NCBI GenBank assembly: GCA_037952775.1
Contig: JBANAY010000003.1
Coordinates: 23,994,001 to 24,058,000 of the forward strand
Direction of reading: 5' to 3'
Length of the DNA: 64,000 nucleotides
Source: Clonostachys chloroleuca
Taxonomy: Eukaryota; Ascomycota; Sordariomycetes; Hypocreales; Bionectriaceae
In this document: one piece after another, positions 47,735 through 58,055 of the stretch
How the letters are laid out: each line of letters begins with the position of its first letter
Position numbering within the stretch: the stretch's first letter is position 1
Notes under the pieces: generated by a model
Seen by the model: only the letters and a program-made list of their open reading frames with translations
What the model was told of the DNA's origin: nothing
Database searches by the model: none
Program-made: the position numbers and the translations under genes

Positions 47735-49219
47735 ATGCGCATCCTCAGTGCTTTGTCTGCGGTGCTGTTCATAGCGCTCGCTAGAGCTGATACCTGCACA
47801 TCTGTTGAGGCTCTTGGGACCATCCAAGTTGCTCGTCCACTCACATTGGCATACGCGAGCGAGCAGAATGAGTACTGGTCTGAGACATGCAGTCTGATCA
47901 AGCCATCATGTATCATGTTCCCAAAGTCCGCAGAGGAGGTTGCCGCCATTGTGAAGATCCTCAAGGACACCGACGAGGACTTTGCCATCAAGTCTGGCGG
48001 CCATAACCCGAACAACTACTTCTCATCAGTTGAAAACGGACCCCTCATATCCACAGCGAAGCTCGACCACGTTGAACTTGACCAACAGACGGGTGTCGCC
48101 AAAGTTGGACCCGGCAACAGGCTTGATGGTATATCTGCTAAGCTTGACGGCACTGGCTGGACGTTTGTGGGCGGACGTATCGGTAATACTGGAGTTGGGG
48201 GTTTAATCCTTGGAGGGGGTTTGTCTTATATGTCTGCACAATATGGCTGGTCAGCCTCTAGCGTGCTCGCCTACGAGGTCATCTTGGCTGACGGCTCTAT
48301 TGTCACCGCCTCGGCGACGGAACATGAAGATTTATTCAAAGCTCTCAAGGGCGGTGGCAATAACTTCGGTATTGTGGCCTCCTATCTACTCCAAACCTAC
48401 CGACAAGGTGATATATACGGAGGCAATCTGGTCTACGCGCGGACTGAGAAAACAGACAAGAAGCTACTCAAGGCTGTGCGCGACTTTACTGAATATAATA
48501 CCGACGATAAGGCTGCAGTCATTGTCACAGCTGAGCGCACCAACGTGAATTTGGTTGACTCATGGATTCTGTTCCTCTTCTATGACGGTCCTAACCCTCC
48601 ACAGGGGATCTTCCAAAATTTCACCGACGCCAATCCTATACTTAATACTCTCAGAACTCAGTCGTACGCCAGTCTTATGGCAGGAAGCAACTGGGTCATT
48701 GTCGAGGGCTCGACTGTTCAAATTGCTACGGAGACTGTCCCTCTACCCTCCGAAGAGAACAGCGACAAGTTCTTTGACAGCATCCATGCCCACTGGCGTT
48801 CCATGTCTCAATCTGTCCTTGCCGTCCCTGGCATCGTCGCATCTATTGCATACCAGCCATTTCCCAAGCGTATCGCCCAGCAAGCCCTCCAGCGCAGCGA
48901 CGATCTCATCGCGGCAGAGCCTGATGCAGACAAGCTGATCATTGAGATGAACTACAGTTTCCTCCCTGGGCCGTACGATACCATGGCAGATATCATGGAA
49001 GCGACATATACGGGTGTGCGCAACAGGGTTCTTGGATGGCAGCAAGATGGAACTTTAGCCAGCGGGGTGTACCTACCATTATTCATGAATTACGGTTTCT
49101 ACCGCCAGGATTACTTTGCTAGACTGAAGCCAGAAAATGCAGCTCTGGCGAAGAGGACGTCGCAAAAGTATGACCCCCGGGGTTTGTTTCGTGAACGCAC
49201 AGGAGGATGGAAACCTTAA
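47735..49219 (+). CDS. Secreted FAD-binding (PCMH/BBE-type) oxidoreductase
   Basis: 494 residues, intact, no intron. The signal peptide is at residues 1-18 (hydrophobic L-S-A-V-L-F-I-A-L-A-R-A). A PCMH-type FAD domain spans about residues 60-235: K-S-G-G-H-N-P holds the His that links covalently to FAD. G-G-R-I-G-N-T-G-V-G-G-L is in the place of the second attachment loop but has no Cys, so FAD should be held by His only. L-G-G-G-L-S and G-G-G-N-N-F-G-I-V complete the fold. The C-terminal Y-D-P-R-G-L-F matches the end of the berberine-bridge family (Y-D-P-x-x-x-F). Such enzymes oxidise sugars, alcohols or secondary metabolites; the substrate is unknown. A TATA-like box lies about 45 bp upstream. 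Confidence 0.88.
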   Translation: MRILSALSAVLFIALARADTCTSVEALGTIQVARPLTLAYASEQNEYWSETCSLIKPSCIMFPKSAEEVAAIVKILKDTDEDFAIKSGGHNPNNYFSSVENGPLISTAKLDHVELDQQTGVAKVGPGNRLDGISAKLDGTGWTFVGGRIGNTGVGGLILGGGLSYMSAQYGWSASSVLAYEVILADGSIVTASATEHEDLFKALKGGGNNFGIVASYLLQTYRQGDIYGGNLVYARTEKTDKKLLKAVRDFTEYNTDDKAAVIVTAERTNVNLVDSWILFLFYDGPNPPQGIFQNFTDANPILNTLRTQSYASLMAGSNWVIVEGSTVQIATETVPLPSEENSDKFFDSIHAHWRSMSQSVLAVPGIVASIAYQPFPKRIAQQALQRSDDLIAAEPDADKLIIEMNYSFLPGPYDTMADIMEATYTGVRNRVLGWQQDGTLASGVYLPLFMNYGFYRQDYFARLKPENAALAKRTSQKYDPRGLFRERTGGWKP

Positions 49220-49340
49220 AGGGGAAAGTGGTATTTTTAACTATACCTGCTGATGTAGCTCAATTTTACTGTCAACTGCTGGTAAAGGTGCCTACCTGTC
49301 TAATACCTACGAAATAATACTAATGCTAGTCCCAAATTTA

Positions 49341-49530
49341 CGATCCTGTGCAGCAGCTTGTATAGCCTCTTAGATGTGATCAAACTTGTACCTAACGACT
49401 TCGAAGCCTACGTTCTTCAGGTGGTCCAAGTTTCCCGCCATCGCCGTCATGATCAAGTTTTGAACTTGATTCCGTTGATAGGTAAGATTTCCGCGAATAT
49501 TGATATTCTTCAAAACCACCATGACATCTG
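49341..49530 (-). pseudogene. C-terminal fragment of a zinc-type alcohol dehydrogenase (MDR)
   Basis: The minus strand gives I-N-I-R-G-N-L-T-Y-Q-R-N-Q-V and then G-F-E-V-V. This is like the last strand-helix unit of medium-chain dehydrogenases (I-R-G-x-F-x-Y-x-R-x-x-V). It ends after a stop in a K-F-D-H-I context. No other part of the enzyme is nearby, so it is a relic. Confidence 0.45.
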
Positions 49531-49821
49531 TTATCTCAAATTTCCCTTAATTTTTACCTTTATAGTTATCATACTCAGATTCGCCCTCGTTTGGTGCTTT
49601 CTATTAGTTGATACCAAGTGAGTAACAATCACATGGCATATCGAGTCTGATAACTTCCAACTTTTCAATCTTGGTCTAGTACGTCAGCTTCTCTCAGGGT
49701 ATGACTTTCCACAGATAATCGTGAAAATACGTTCCTTGGTGTGCGTCTTACTAAATCCGTTGTATTTTGTATTCTTGCTGGCATCTTATATTGGACCCCA
49801 AAAAACCCTGCCTCTACTCGT

Positions 49822-50517
49822 CTATGGATTTTCAATAGCCTTCTTGTCACCCAGAACCAGAACCCAGTAACTATGCTTCCAGCCCAGATGGTTATATAGA
49901 AACTGTCCCTCTGGCGTTGCAATTAACCAACCCGTCTTTGCACCTCTTGCATGCGCCTCTGCGCCTAGCGAGCGCATAATCAGCGACCCCAGCCCTTTCC
50001 GTCGCATATCCTCCTCCGTCTTGATTCTATCGAAGACGGCCATGTCCCTTTGAATGCCGATTTGTCCTGATGCCGCCAGCTTGCTGCCTTGTTCCTCGGT
50101 CGTTGTCACCGTAAGCCGGCACCTCGTCGCGGTACCCATGTCCTTGGCCTCGATGTCCTTGACAAACGAGGCCGTTGTTGCCGAATCGGCCGACAGGCCT
50201 GACAGGTCCACCGTCATGAGCGCTTCTTGCGCGAGGATGTCGATCCCATGCGCGGCGGCCATTTCCCGGTACTGGGTCATGTCCTTGCCAATGACTGTAA
50301 GGAAATGGTTCTTGTTTTTGAGCACGGCGTCGACGGTTGCGTCAAACTCTTGCTTTGTAGGCTCGAACCCGACATACTCCCACGTCCCCGCGGGCCGGTC
50401 GGTGCGCAGACAGGCAATGTTACCGGATGGTTGCCGCTCCACGACGTATTCACGGATGGCGGCCCAGACGTACACATGGCGCTCAATGTCGTCCTGGCTA
50501 AATTCTATGTCAGCCAT
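49822..50517 (-). CDS. GNAT-family N-acetyltransferase
   Basis: An intact 231-residue frame without introns. The acetyl-CoA loop is R-R-K-G-L-G-S-L-I-M near residue 170 (Q/R-x-x-G-x-G/A pattern), preceded by a short beta strand. It is followed by G-W-L-I-A-T and L-Y-N-H-L-G-W-K, the C-terminal strand and the L-Y-x-x-x-G-F/W block. The N-terminal half (residues 1-130) is a less conserved domain. Acetyl acceptor unknown. The neighbours do not define a pathway. Confidence 0.8.
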   Translation of the reverse strand: MADIEFSQDDIERHVYVWAAIREYVVERQPSGNIACLRTDRPAGTWEYVGFEPTKQEFDATVDAVLKNKNHFLTVIGKDMTQYREMAAAHGIDILAQEALMTVDLSGLSADSATTASFVKDIEAKDMGTATRCRLTVTTTEEQGSKLAASGQIGIQRDMAVFDRIKTEEDMRRKGLGSLIMRSLGAEAHARGAKTGWLIATPEGQFLYNHLGWKHSYWVLVLGDKKAIENP

Positions 50518-50892
50518 TTTTAACAGTGTACCATGAATGATTTTTAATCACTCGCAATTGTTTCAAGATAATGAGGCAAGTTTAGGAAGAGGTGAAAAAC
50601 GTCTGGTTTGGTTGCGTCCAACACCTTGAAATAAACTTGATTGTCGGCGTGAGTCACGGTGACGAAGACGGCTTCGGCTTCGGCCTTGTCCCTACCGTAT
50701 ATGGCAGGTAGATTGGCTCCCGTAGCCGAAACGGCATTGCGCGGCTCCCCAGTACACGCAAGCCATTTCAAATGAGTAATCTAGGGCTAGCTCGTGTATT
50801 TCTCTCTCTTTCTTCTCTAATACGGGCTCTGATAAGGCGGGAAAAAAAAAAAATCAGCAGTCGCGTTGAAGTAGCTTAGCCAACTAGGTACA

Positions 50893-51860
50893 TTACGCAG
50901 AGCTTACAAAGTTCCGAATCACTAATACCGGATCAACGTGACCAACAGCCCAACTAACAAAGATCCCCCACATAAGGTTTATACTTAAGAATGCCAAACA
51001 AACAACTCTCAATTCTCGTCGACCATTCGCGTGTCCTCCTAGCATCAAACAACCACTAAGCCCAGCAAGAGACGGTAGTGCCACCCCAGATCAGGGACAT
51101 GTAGTTCATACGCTCGGCATCGGTCGGCAAGGAGTAAGGGAAGCAGTAAATGGCAAACTAAACCACCATGTATGCACATGCAAAAGATGTGGATTGCGTA
51201 CCCAAGTGCGCCTCGGATGGGGAATGGCCCTGGCACGAGTTCCCCATTCAAGCGCTGTAGCAGATACGGCACAGCTGCCGCAATATACGACGAAGAGGAT
51301 ACACCACGACCGTTCCTGTCGCAGTTGCAGCTACGGGCATGTGCCTAGATGCACTCATACTTTGCTAAGGGTCTTCGCAAAGGGCGTGGCGTTCACTCGC
51401 GCCAAAGTCCAAAGCGTCCGTCCGAGCGTAGCATGTAGGCTAATGGTGCATAGAACTATCGGCATAAGCATAAGATCAGGAGTGCTGTGGTTCCAATGTC
51501 AGATCTCCGTGTTGCTTGAGAGTAGATTTCGGCAATGGGAAATGAATATTGAAGCGGTAAGAATGGCACTGTAGTCTCTAATGGAACAAAGAACAGCAAT
51601 TAAGTATGCGAAAGCCGACAGAAAGCCAAGCATGTATTGAGCGGCATGGCTGTGGGGGCATCCGTCCCGGGGAAAGGGATCTCTGCAGCGAGGTGGACAT
51701 TTGCATCGGGTGTTCCCATCGCAAATGCGCCATTGAGCATGCCGGCCACGAAGACGAATCCGTCCGGGTAGCCAATGTCCGCTTCCCAGCCGACCCAAAC
51801 GCAAACGCAGGAGTTCTTAGTTGGTCCAGAATCTGTGTCCATCATAGCGTCATAAATAAT
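50893..51860 (-). pseudogene. APC-family amine/choline permease, fragmented
   Basis: Pieces of one permease read in order on the minus strand in different frames. Near 51775-51635: G-Y-P-D-G-F-V-F-V-A-G-M-L-N-G-A, then G-T-P-D-A-N-V-H-L-A-E-type (here A-A-E-I-P). Near 51630-51560: F-A-Y-L-I-A-V-L. Near 51270-51050: V-P-G-P-F-P-I-R-G-A-L-G-Y. This is the order in fungal choline/GABA permeases (TM5-6 loop to TM10). At least one internal deletion and several frame breaks; the N-terminus is absent. An intact relative lies at 55463-56977. Confidence 0.6.
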
Positions 51861-52017
51861 AATAGTGGTCAACCTAGTTCTCACTATGTGGTGCAACTGT
51901 TTCAAGAGATGCAAAGCACTTGATAGAGAAAATAATTCTAATATAACCGGCCGAAGGCTGAGATGAAAACGCGCACAGTTGATCTCGGGCCGAATCAATG
52001 CCCCCAAAGGAATAATG

Positions 52018-52057
52018 TCTCTAAACCAATATACAAATCTCTAAACCAATATATAAA
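52018..52057. repeat. 20-bp tandem duplication
   Basis: Two adjacent units of TCTCTAAACCAATATACAAA, the second with one C-to-T change. Non-coding. It is the third short tandem duplication within 2.3 kb. Confidence 0.85.
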
Positions 52058-52255
52058 CAAGATATAATGATATCTAGACTAGGGAAAAGTTGAGGGCTAA
52101 GTAGCTAGGTCAGGCAGAGCCTAAAGCATATCAGACTTTCTCGCGTTCAAGGCGTAAAGTGTTTAGAATTTACGACAATTGTTATAGATATGGATCTCGC
52201 CACTTCAAGGAGAGAAACTTAAATTGGTTCGATGTTTTTATCGTGCTTATACCAC

Positions 52256-53813
52256 CTACTGATTGGCCACTTCATTGAGAAAAGGGGAAACACGGACCAA
52301 CCCGCCCAAGCCCTTGGTAGCGTAATTGTAGATGCCGTACCTGTAACCCAGGAAGAACGGCCAGGTTCGCCGAAGATCAAATCTCGCCAACTCGGCGAAG
52401 TTCAGGTTATCCGTGCTGAAGCTCAGGAGTCCCTGACCCATTCGGTTTGGATGCACGTCGGCGCTAACTCGGAGCCACACCTCACGGAAAGCAACATTGT
52501 CGACGCGGGCCAATTCCTGTACACTTTCCCCGTGTTTCTTCCTTTCATCCATGACGGATCTCCGAGCTACGAGCGACCATGAATCTCCTTCGCGCTCCAT
52601 ATCGATCATAGCAGAGTCGTCTCGGAAGAGAGACAGTCCGGCACGATCTCCATCGGCCATCCTGGTAAAGTCTAGATGGATAGTGCCCGTACCAACAGGA
52701 CCCCTGATTCGATGCGTCAATGTATTGCGAGCTAGATAAATGTCCTGCGTGATAGAGGCGGTCCTCAACTCTAGCTCATTGTTCACAGTAAAGCTACTGG
52801 TATTGGGGTTGTGTATTGGGGTTGTGGTTCCACTGCCACTGAGGCCCCATGACAGAGCCTCGGAACTCGTACAGGCCTAGAGTGTCGGGTTGTTTGACCT
52901 CTGGCAGCGGATATGAATAATCGCCCCATTCGCCGTCGGTGGTCATGAGAGTTGGGAAGCCATCGTCACCCCAAGTAATCGGAGCCAGAACAGGTGCTCG
53001 ACCTCCAGGATATATGTCTGTGAAACCCATGTAGTACCAGTTGCCATCGGGAGTATCTACCAGACTGCCCTGATGGGGAGCATCCCCGCCAGGGACTGAA
53101 GACAAGGCGATGTTGTCACACAAGACGCGATACTCAAAGGGGCCCCAGGGGGAAGATGATTTGAGCGTATATTGGGCATTTGGTGGTCGAGTTAGAAAAA
53201 TGTAGTAGTTGCCATCGCGGCGGTACATCCTCGAACCTTCAAGAGCGCCAATGTCGGTTGGAGTCTCAAACACGAGCTCGTTGGCAACCACTGAAGTCAG
53301 ATCAGTAGACAGTTGGGCTACATTGATTTTAGTGTTTCCGTAAGCTACGTAAACAGCCTCGCCTTCAAAGAGCAAGCCCGCGTCGTAGAAGCACTGGTTA
53401 ATGGTACTATGGCGAGTCCAAGTGCCTTCAGGTTCGTCGGCAATGTAGATGTAGGTTTTGGAAAACCCGACACAGGCAAGAAAGTACCATTTATTGTTGA
53501 ACTCGCGGTGGCGGAGTGTCGAAGCCCAGATTCCAGCAACATAGGCCGTTTGGGAATCGGTCATGTCGTAACTTGGGCCGAAGTCTAGTGTTGGCACAGA
53601 GTGACCGATTGGCTCCCAGTTGACCAAATCATAGGAACGCAAGATGGGAGCACCGGGAGAGAGATGAAAAGAAGAGGCAGTCATGTAAAAGGCATTATCA
53701 ACTCGAGTGACCTCGTTGTCTGGTAAGTCCTCCCAAATGACGGCGTTGCTGAATGTTTGTGCAGCGGCTATTAAGAGACCGCTGCCGATAGCCAACAGTT
53801 GTTTCAGGAACAT
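52256..53813 (-). pseudogene. GH43 glycoside hydrolase broken by a 13-bp duplication
   Basis: A secreted beta-xylosidase/arabinofuranosidase-type enzyme acting on hemicellulose side chains or xylo-oligomers. ATG at 53813; signal peptide at about residues 1-18 (L-L-A-I-G-S-G-L-L-I-A-A-A-Q). The five-bladed GH43 domain covers about residues 20-320. Possible base Asp is in E-D-L-P-D-N-E-V (family A-D-P-D), the pKa-tuning Asp in Y-D-A-G-L-L-F, and the acid Glu in L-E-G-S-R-M-Y. A C-terminal beta-sandwich follows (residues about 335-514). A perfect 13-bp tandem duplication (52801-52813 and 52814-52826) shifts the frame right after W-N-H-N-P-N-T and stops it within a few codons. Without the extra copy the frame is 514 residues with no other defect. 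It diverges from the GH62 gene. Confidence 0.88.
52801..52826. repeat. 13-bp tandem duplication inside the GH43 gene
   Basis: TATTGGGGTTGTG twice with no mismatch (52801-52813, 52814-52826). 13 is not a multiple of 3, so it breaks the frame. Confidence 0.95.
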
Positions 53814-54120
53814 GATTGATTCCGATAAATAGGGCTGAGAATAGATTGACCGAATGAAAGAGTTGTTTGCACATCCTGGACTTTTTATTTTGAAGCCTGA
53901 AAGCCGGTCATGTTCCCAAAGGTTTCCCAGGCGCAAGACAAGTTTGTAATTATCATTGAATATGACATGCCGCATCCAACAGGACACGCACCAATAAGAC
54001 AGAACTAATCGCTGACGAGCTGCTTTAACCGGTATCCCTCAGCTTAGTATAATCATGATCAACAATCACCCCCCTTGATCGTACGGTCTCCGCGCTCTCC
54101 AGGTTCTCCACAAGCCCACA
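53814..54120. promoter_or_regulatory. Divergent GH43/GH62 upstream region
   Basis: About 300 bp between the two hemicellulase genes. A GGCTGAGA near 53832 fits the GGCTRRR site of the fungal xylanase regulator XlnR, a single weak match. The GH62 start codon and signal peptide are not readable here. Confidence 0.35.
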
Positions 54121-55076
54121 TGTGATCTTCCCACCACTTACAGCTGGCAGTCAACTGGTGCGTTGGCTGAGCCGGCCGAAGGGTGGTTCAGCCTCAAAGA
54201 TTTTACTATAGTACCATATGACGGTGAACATCTCGTCTATGCAAAGATTTTACTATAGTACCATATGACGGTGAACATCTCGTCTATGCAACCAATAGCA
54301 ACGAACAGGGTTTTGCATCGCTTGGATTCAGTCCCTTCGCTGATTTCTCTGAAATGGCCAGCGCTACTCAAACCGGCATGAGTCCCGCCACTGTCGCACC
54401 CACGCTCTTCTACTTTAGCCCTAAGGGCATCTGGATTCTTGCGTACCAATGGGGAAACTCTCCTTTCTCCTACATGACCTCCCAAAATCCCGCCGACGTG
54501 GGTGCATGGTCAGCTCCGGAGCCGTTATTCACTGGTACCATTGCCAACTCTGATACCGGCCCCATCGACCAGACTCTGATTTCTGACGGAGTGAGCATGT
54601 ATCTCTTCTTCTGCGGTGACAATGGCGTTGTTTATCGAGCAAGCATGGCACTGGAAGATTTCCCTGGCAATTTTGGTACCGAATCTACCATTGTGTTGAG
54701 CGATACGAAAGAAAATCTTTTCGAGGCAGTTCAAGTCTACTCTCTTCAAGGGCAAAATAAGTATCTTATGATTGTCGAGGCTATTGGTAGTGTCGGGCGC
54801 TACTTTCGCTCGTTCATAGCTGATAGCTTGGATGGAGAATGGATTGCCCAATCTGGGTTTGAGGAGAATCCATTTGCCGGCAAGGTCAACAGCGGCGCGA
54901 CTTGGACTGACGACATAAGCCACGGAGAGCTGATTCGTACGTCGGCTGATGAGACATTTCCCGTGGACCCTTGCAACCTTCAGCTCCTCTATCAAGGAAG
55001 AGATCCCGTGGAGGAAGAACCACCAGTGGACTATGGTGCGCTCCCCTACCGACCTGGTCTCCTGTTCTTGGCTTAG
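54121..55076 (+). pseudogene. GH62 alpha-L-arabinofuranosidase broken by a 47-bp duplication
   Basis: A secreted enzyme removing arabinose from arabinoxylan. From 54121 the mature N-terminus reads [13 protein letters not shown], then W-F-S-L-K-D-F. A perfect 47-bp tandem duplication (54195-54241, 54242-54288) then shifts the frame and adds a stop. After it, the rest of GH62 is open to 55076: [27 protein letters not shown] (the catalytic Glu region); [31 protein letters not shown]. The upstream ATG/signal peptide part is also damaged (an ATG near 54053 meets TGA within 10 codons). Clearly non-functional. Confidence 0.85.
54195..54288. repeat. 47-bp tandem duplication inside the GH62 gene
   Basis: Two adjacent identical 47-bp units (54195-54241 and 54242-54288), no mismatch seen. 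Not a multiple of 3. It is therefore recent. Confidence 0.95.
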
Positions 55077-55462
55077 GTTTCGAAATAAGTTGAAGGATGG
55101 AATCTTTGGCATGGTGACGAATGGGACTTGAGTTTTTGTCTTTGCTATTATGGTCTATTGATTATGTTATGTCAAATACAAAAAAAACCTAAATTCAAAG
55201 ACTGGTCGCATTTTAAGAACACATGGGTTGTTCGATGACCTAGCATTGATCGCAGCAAAACTCTACCTGTAGTAAAAATCTCTTAAATTTACTATATCAA
55301 TATCACTGAATCAAGATTTAACGGTTCCGACATCTGACAATTTGATGAATTGCTTCTTGTTTTAATTAGCCCTAAGTTGGAGAATTATCGCCTCAAACTC
55401 TATTGCAAGCAACATCAATCCTTGAGCCTGTCTTAAGTTAGACGAGCCGCAGAAAGTATTGT
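55077..55462. other. Short intergenic region between converging genes
   Basis: Holds the 3' ends of the GH62 relic and the permease. Nothing else supported. Confidence 0.5.
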
Positions 55463-56977
55463 TTATTCATTTAGTTGCGGACCAGTAAATCGTTTTCCGA
55501 CGCTAGAGAACCAAGCGAATATCGTAACAATAAGACCAATCGCGAAGACGACGATCAAATAATTCATAGAAGTCCCAGTGATAGGATAGCTGATGGGAAA
55601 CGCCAGCACTATGTTGAAGAAAACCCCAAAGAGCGTCGCTAGTGCGTTGATGGCATAACCGAACCTTCCGAGGGAGAAAGCTCTCCTAGGCAATGATTCG
55701 CGACCTCCAAACAGCAGAGCAGCTTGAGGAAGGATTAATGTAATGTTGAGAGCGAATAATGTCAGACCGACAAAGCTGCTATAAGCCGTCTTGGAAGCTA
55801 TGTAGAGGAGGCCGACGAGAATCTGCAGGACAAGCATGATAGCAGTGGCGCGGAGAGGACTGGCCCATCTGAGGTGTGAGAAGTAACTGGAATAAGGGAT
55901 ACCGCCGTCGCGGGAGAGTGACCAGATCATTCGGCCTGAGAATATAAAGAGGTTGAGAACAATATTATAGAACAAGACAATGTAGTAAACGGCCCAGATC
56001 GTCGTTGCGACCCTCGAGTTGAGCGCGACTTCATACACTCCCAAAATCGGGATCCCGGATTCGATGAGTGCCAGGATATCTGGGACCACAAACAAGAGGG
56101 AGATGTTCCATGCGACGACTGTGACAATTCCTAAGCCCAACGTGACACCAATGGCAATGGGAACGTTTCGACTTGGATTGGGGACTTCCTCAGATATGTG
56201 TGTTGGCGCGTCCATGCCACAGTAGGCCCACAGACAGCTTGCAATGCCAATGACGGCAGCCCATCCATCTCCCCAGCCAGACACGTTCTGAAAGTTGGTA
56301 AAGACTGCCGTGCTGGACTGCTTAGTCTCGCTGATAGCTAGGAGAGTCGCCAGCGAGGCGATAAAACCAGCAATAGAGAGCCAGAGCGCCACAATACCAA
56401 TTCGACCGATGGCATCTGGGAAACGCGACGCAGATACAAAGGCAACACCACAAAGAAGGACATGTAGAAGATATACATGCCAGGCCTCCATCACATAGCT
56501 CTCGATCCATAGTGTGATTAGATTCAGCACTAACTCGCAGACAAAGAAGCTGCATGAAGCTGTAGCCGCCATGATGAATACGACCGAGACCCATCCCGTG
56601 AAGAAGGCAGCGACATGGCGTGTCTTTTGAGGGAAGACCATGAACACGATGTGATACTGCCCACCTGCCGAGGTAAACGCAGAAGCTAACTCGGCGAACC
56701 CAGCAGCAATGACGCAAGTGACGACGCCACTCACCAGTAGGCCGTAGATGAGGACCGGGCCTCCGCCGCATACCAAAGGGACGGCAAGGCCTGAGGCGAA
56801 AGCTACCCATGAGTTCATGGTAGTGAAGCCAAAAGCAATCATGGACATGAGTGAAAAGCGCTTCTTGAGGTGCATGCCATCCAATTCCCGGGCTTCGGAC
56901 TTGCCCTCTAGCTGAGACTGACATCCGACGACAGACACTCGGTCTGAGCTCTCTTTTTCTCTCTCGGTCGACCCCAT
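55463..56977 (-). CDS. APC-superfamily amino acid/amine (choline/GABA-type) permease
   Basis: An intact 504-residue frame without introns and about 12 predicted membrane segments after a hydrophilic N-terminus of about 40 residues. Family motifs: F-G-F-T-T-M-N-S-W in TM1, G-G-G-P-V-L-I-Y-G (TM2), S-A-G-G-Q-Y-H (usually S-A-G-G-Q-Y-x-W), Y-C-G-M-D-A-P-T-H-I-S-E-E (TM6 and loop) and a S-R-D-G-G-I-P-Y-S loop after TM8. Plasma-membrane uptake of choline, GABA or other amino compounds is typical. Its start faces the regulator gene 1.1 kb away, so it may belong to the nitrile/aldoxime cluster, but there is no direct evidence for that. Confidence 0.88.
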   Translation of the reverse strand: MGSTEREKESSDRVSVVGCQSQLEGKSEARELDGMHLKKRFSLMSMIAFGFTTMNSWVAFASGLAVPLVCGGGPVLIYGLLVSGVVTCVIAAGFAELASAFTSAGGQYHIVFMVFPQKTRHVAAFFTGWVSVVFIMAATASCSFFVCELVLNLITLWIESYVMEAWHVYLLHVLLCGVAFVSASRFPDAIGRIGIVALWLSIAGFIASLATLLAISETKQSSTAVFTNFQNVSGWGDGWAAVIGIASCLWAYCGMDAPTHISEEVPNPSRNVPIAIGVTLGLGIVTVVAWNISLLFVVPDILALIESGIPILGVYEVALNSRVATTIWAVYYIVLFYNIVLNLFIFSGRMIWSLSRDGGIPYSSYFSHLRWASPLRATAIMLVLQILVGLLYIASKTAYSSFVGLTLFALNITLILPQAALLFGGRESLPRRAFSLGRFGYAINALATLFGVFFNIVLAFPISYPITGTSMNYLIVVFAIGLIVTIFAWFSSVGKRFTGPQLNE

Positions 56978-57744
56978 GTTGAGGTAGGAGTTTCGGAACT
57001 GTTGGGAATGTAGTTGGAATTAAGACGAAAGTTGTGGTGTGAATAGATATGTCGCGTAAGCTAAAAGTTGGACCTTGGACAAGATGTTGAATGTCTTGAA
57101 GGTCATGACCTGTCTGAAGCCTGCAATCTGAAAAATTAAAGAGTATGCTCAGACCATAATGAAACACTTGCCTCGGGTCTTTCTATATGAACACCAGTTG
57201 AATACTTCATCCTCAATTGATAAAGCGTTCTATCGAGTACTAGACCTCGTTCCTTGGAGTGATCAATGTCTCCTGCGTCCGGAGGGCAAGAGTCTGCGAG
57301 AAAAGGACCTAGCCCTGGACGTACTAGCATATGGACTGATTATCTGGGCCCGCAAGATAAGAGAATGGCATTTTAGCTGTAGTCCAGTGCAACTACCCCG
57401 GGCGAAGGCTAAGGGGAGGGAACCAATTTCGCCATAGTGGTGGGCACATTAGTCTTAGCCTGGTATGAAAAGGTGATAAGAACTCTGTTTAGGACCGCCA
57501 GATTCAGGTTAGTTCCCTTTCCTCCGCATGTACATGTTGAGTCTATACCTGACGGCCTCCTAACGCCTACACTTCGATATATAGCCTTGAAGAGGAACAG
57601 TAAAGAGACGGTCTAAGAATATCAAACAATCATACCATTTGATAAATTCAATGGTGTATCTCTTCTGCCTCAGCAAGTGGCATCTCTTTCCGAGATGGCG
57701 TTCCGACCTGGTCGTCTGACCCCACAATCCCGCCCCACAGCGCC
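56978..57744. other. Intergenic, permease/regulator upstream region
   Basis: Divergent upstream region. Frames here are shadows or unsupported; nothing more is recognisable before the 9-bp array at 57745. Confidence 0.45.
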
Positions 57745-57771
57745 GTTGACGCCTTTGACGCCTTTGACGCC
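57745..57771 (+). promoter_or_regulatory. Three-unit 9-bp array (core TTGACGCC) before the regulator gene
   Basis: GTTGACGCC, TTTGACGCC, TTTGACGCC in direct succession, 285 bp upstream of the regulator ATG. An array with the same core and unit length lies at 61093-61119 between nitrilase and aldoxime dehydratase. This could be a binding-site cluster; a microsatellite is the alternative. Confidence 0.5.
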
Positions 57772-58055
57772 GTGCATGAACGAATTGTCATTTACATTAC
57801 CTCCTTATCTCAGTTGAACATGACTCGGGTCCACCCCGCCTTTGACACCTTCAACGTTCATCCTGCCCTTCCACAGAGAGTTCAGGAGGGGATCGACTCT
57901 CAGATCCTGTATTGCAATCAAGTCCAACACACGCACATATCAGACTTTCTCCACTCTCACTCAATTTTTGAGGTCGACATTTGCCTCTTCGCCAGGCTGC
58001 ATCCGGCGCCCTTGACGCTCGCCACTCAGAGCCTAAACATTGAAATCCATTAGCA

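Noticed and set aside
50544..50771. Small 75-codon frame just upstream of the GNAT gene
   Set aside because: Unrecognised, and could equally be the GNAT 5' region; not enough to call.
57820..58053. Upstream frame ending 2 bp before the regulator ATG
   Set aside because: Could be a uORF, but there is no evidence of translation and no similarity to any protein.
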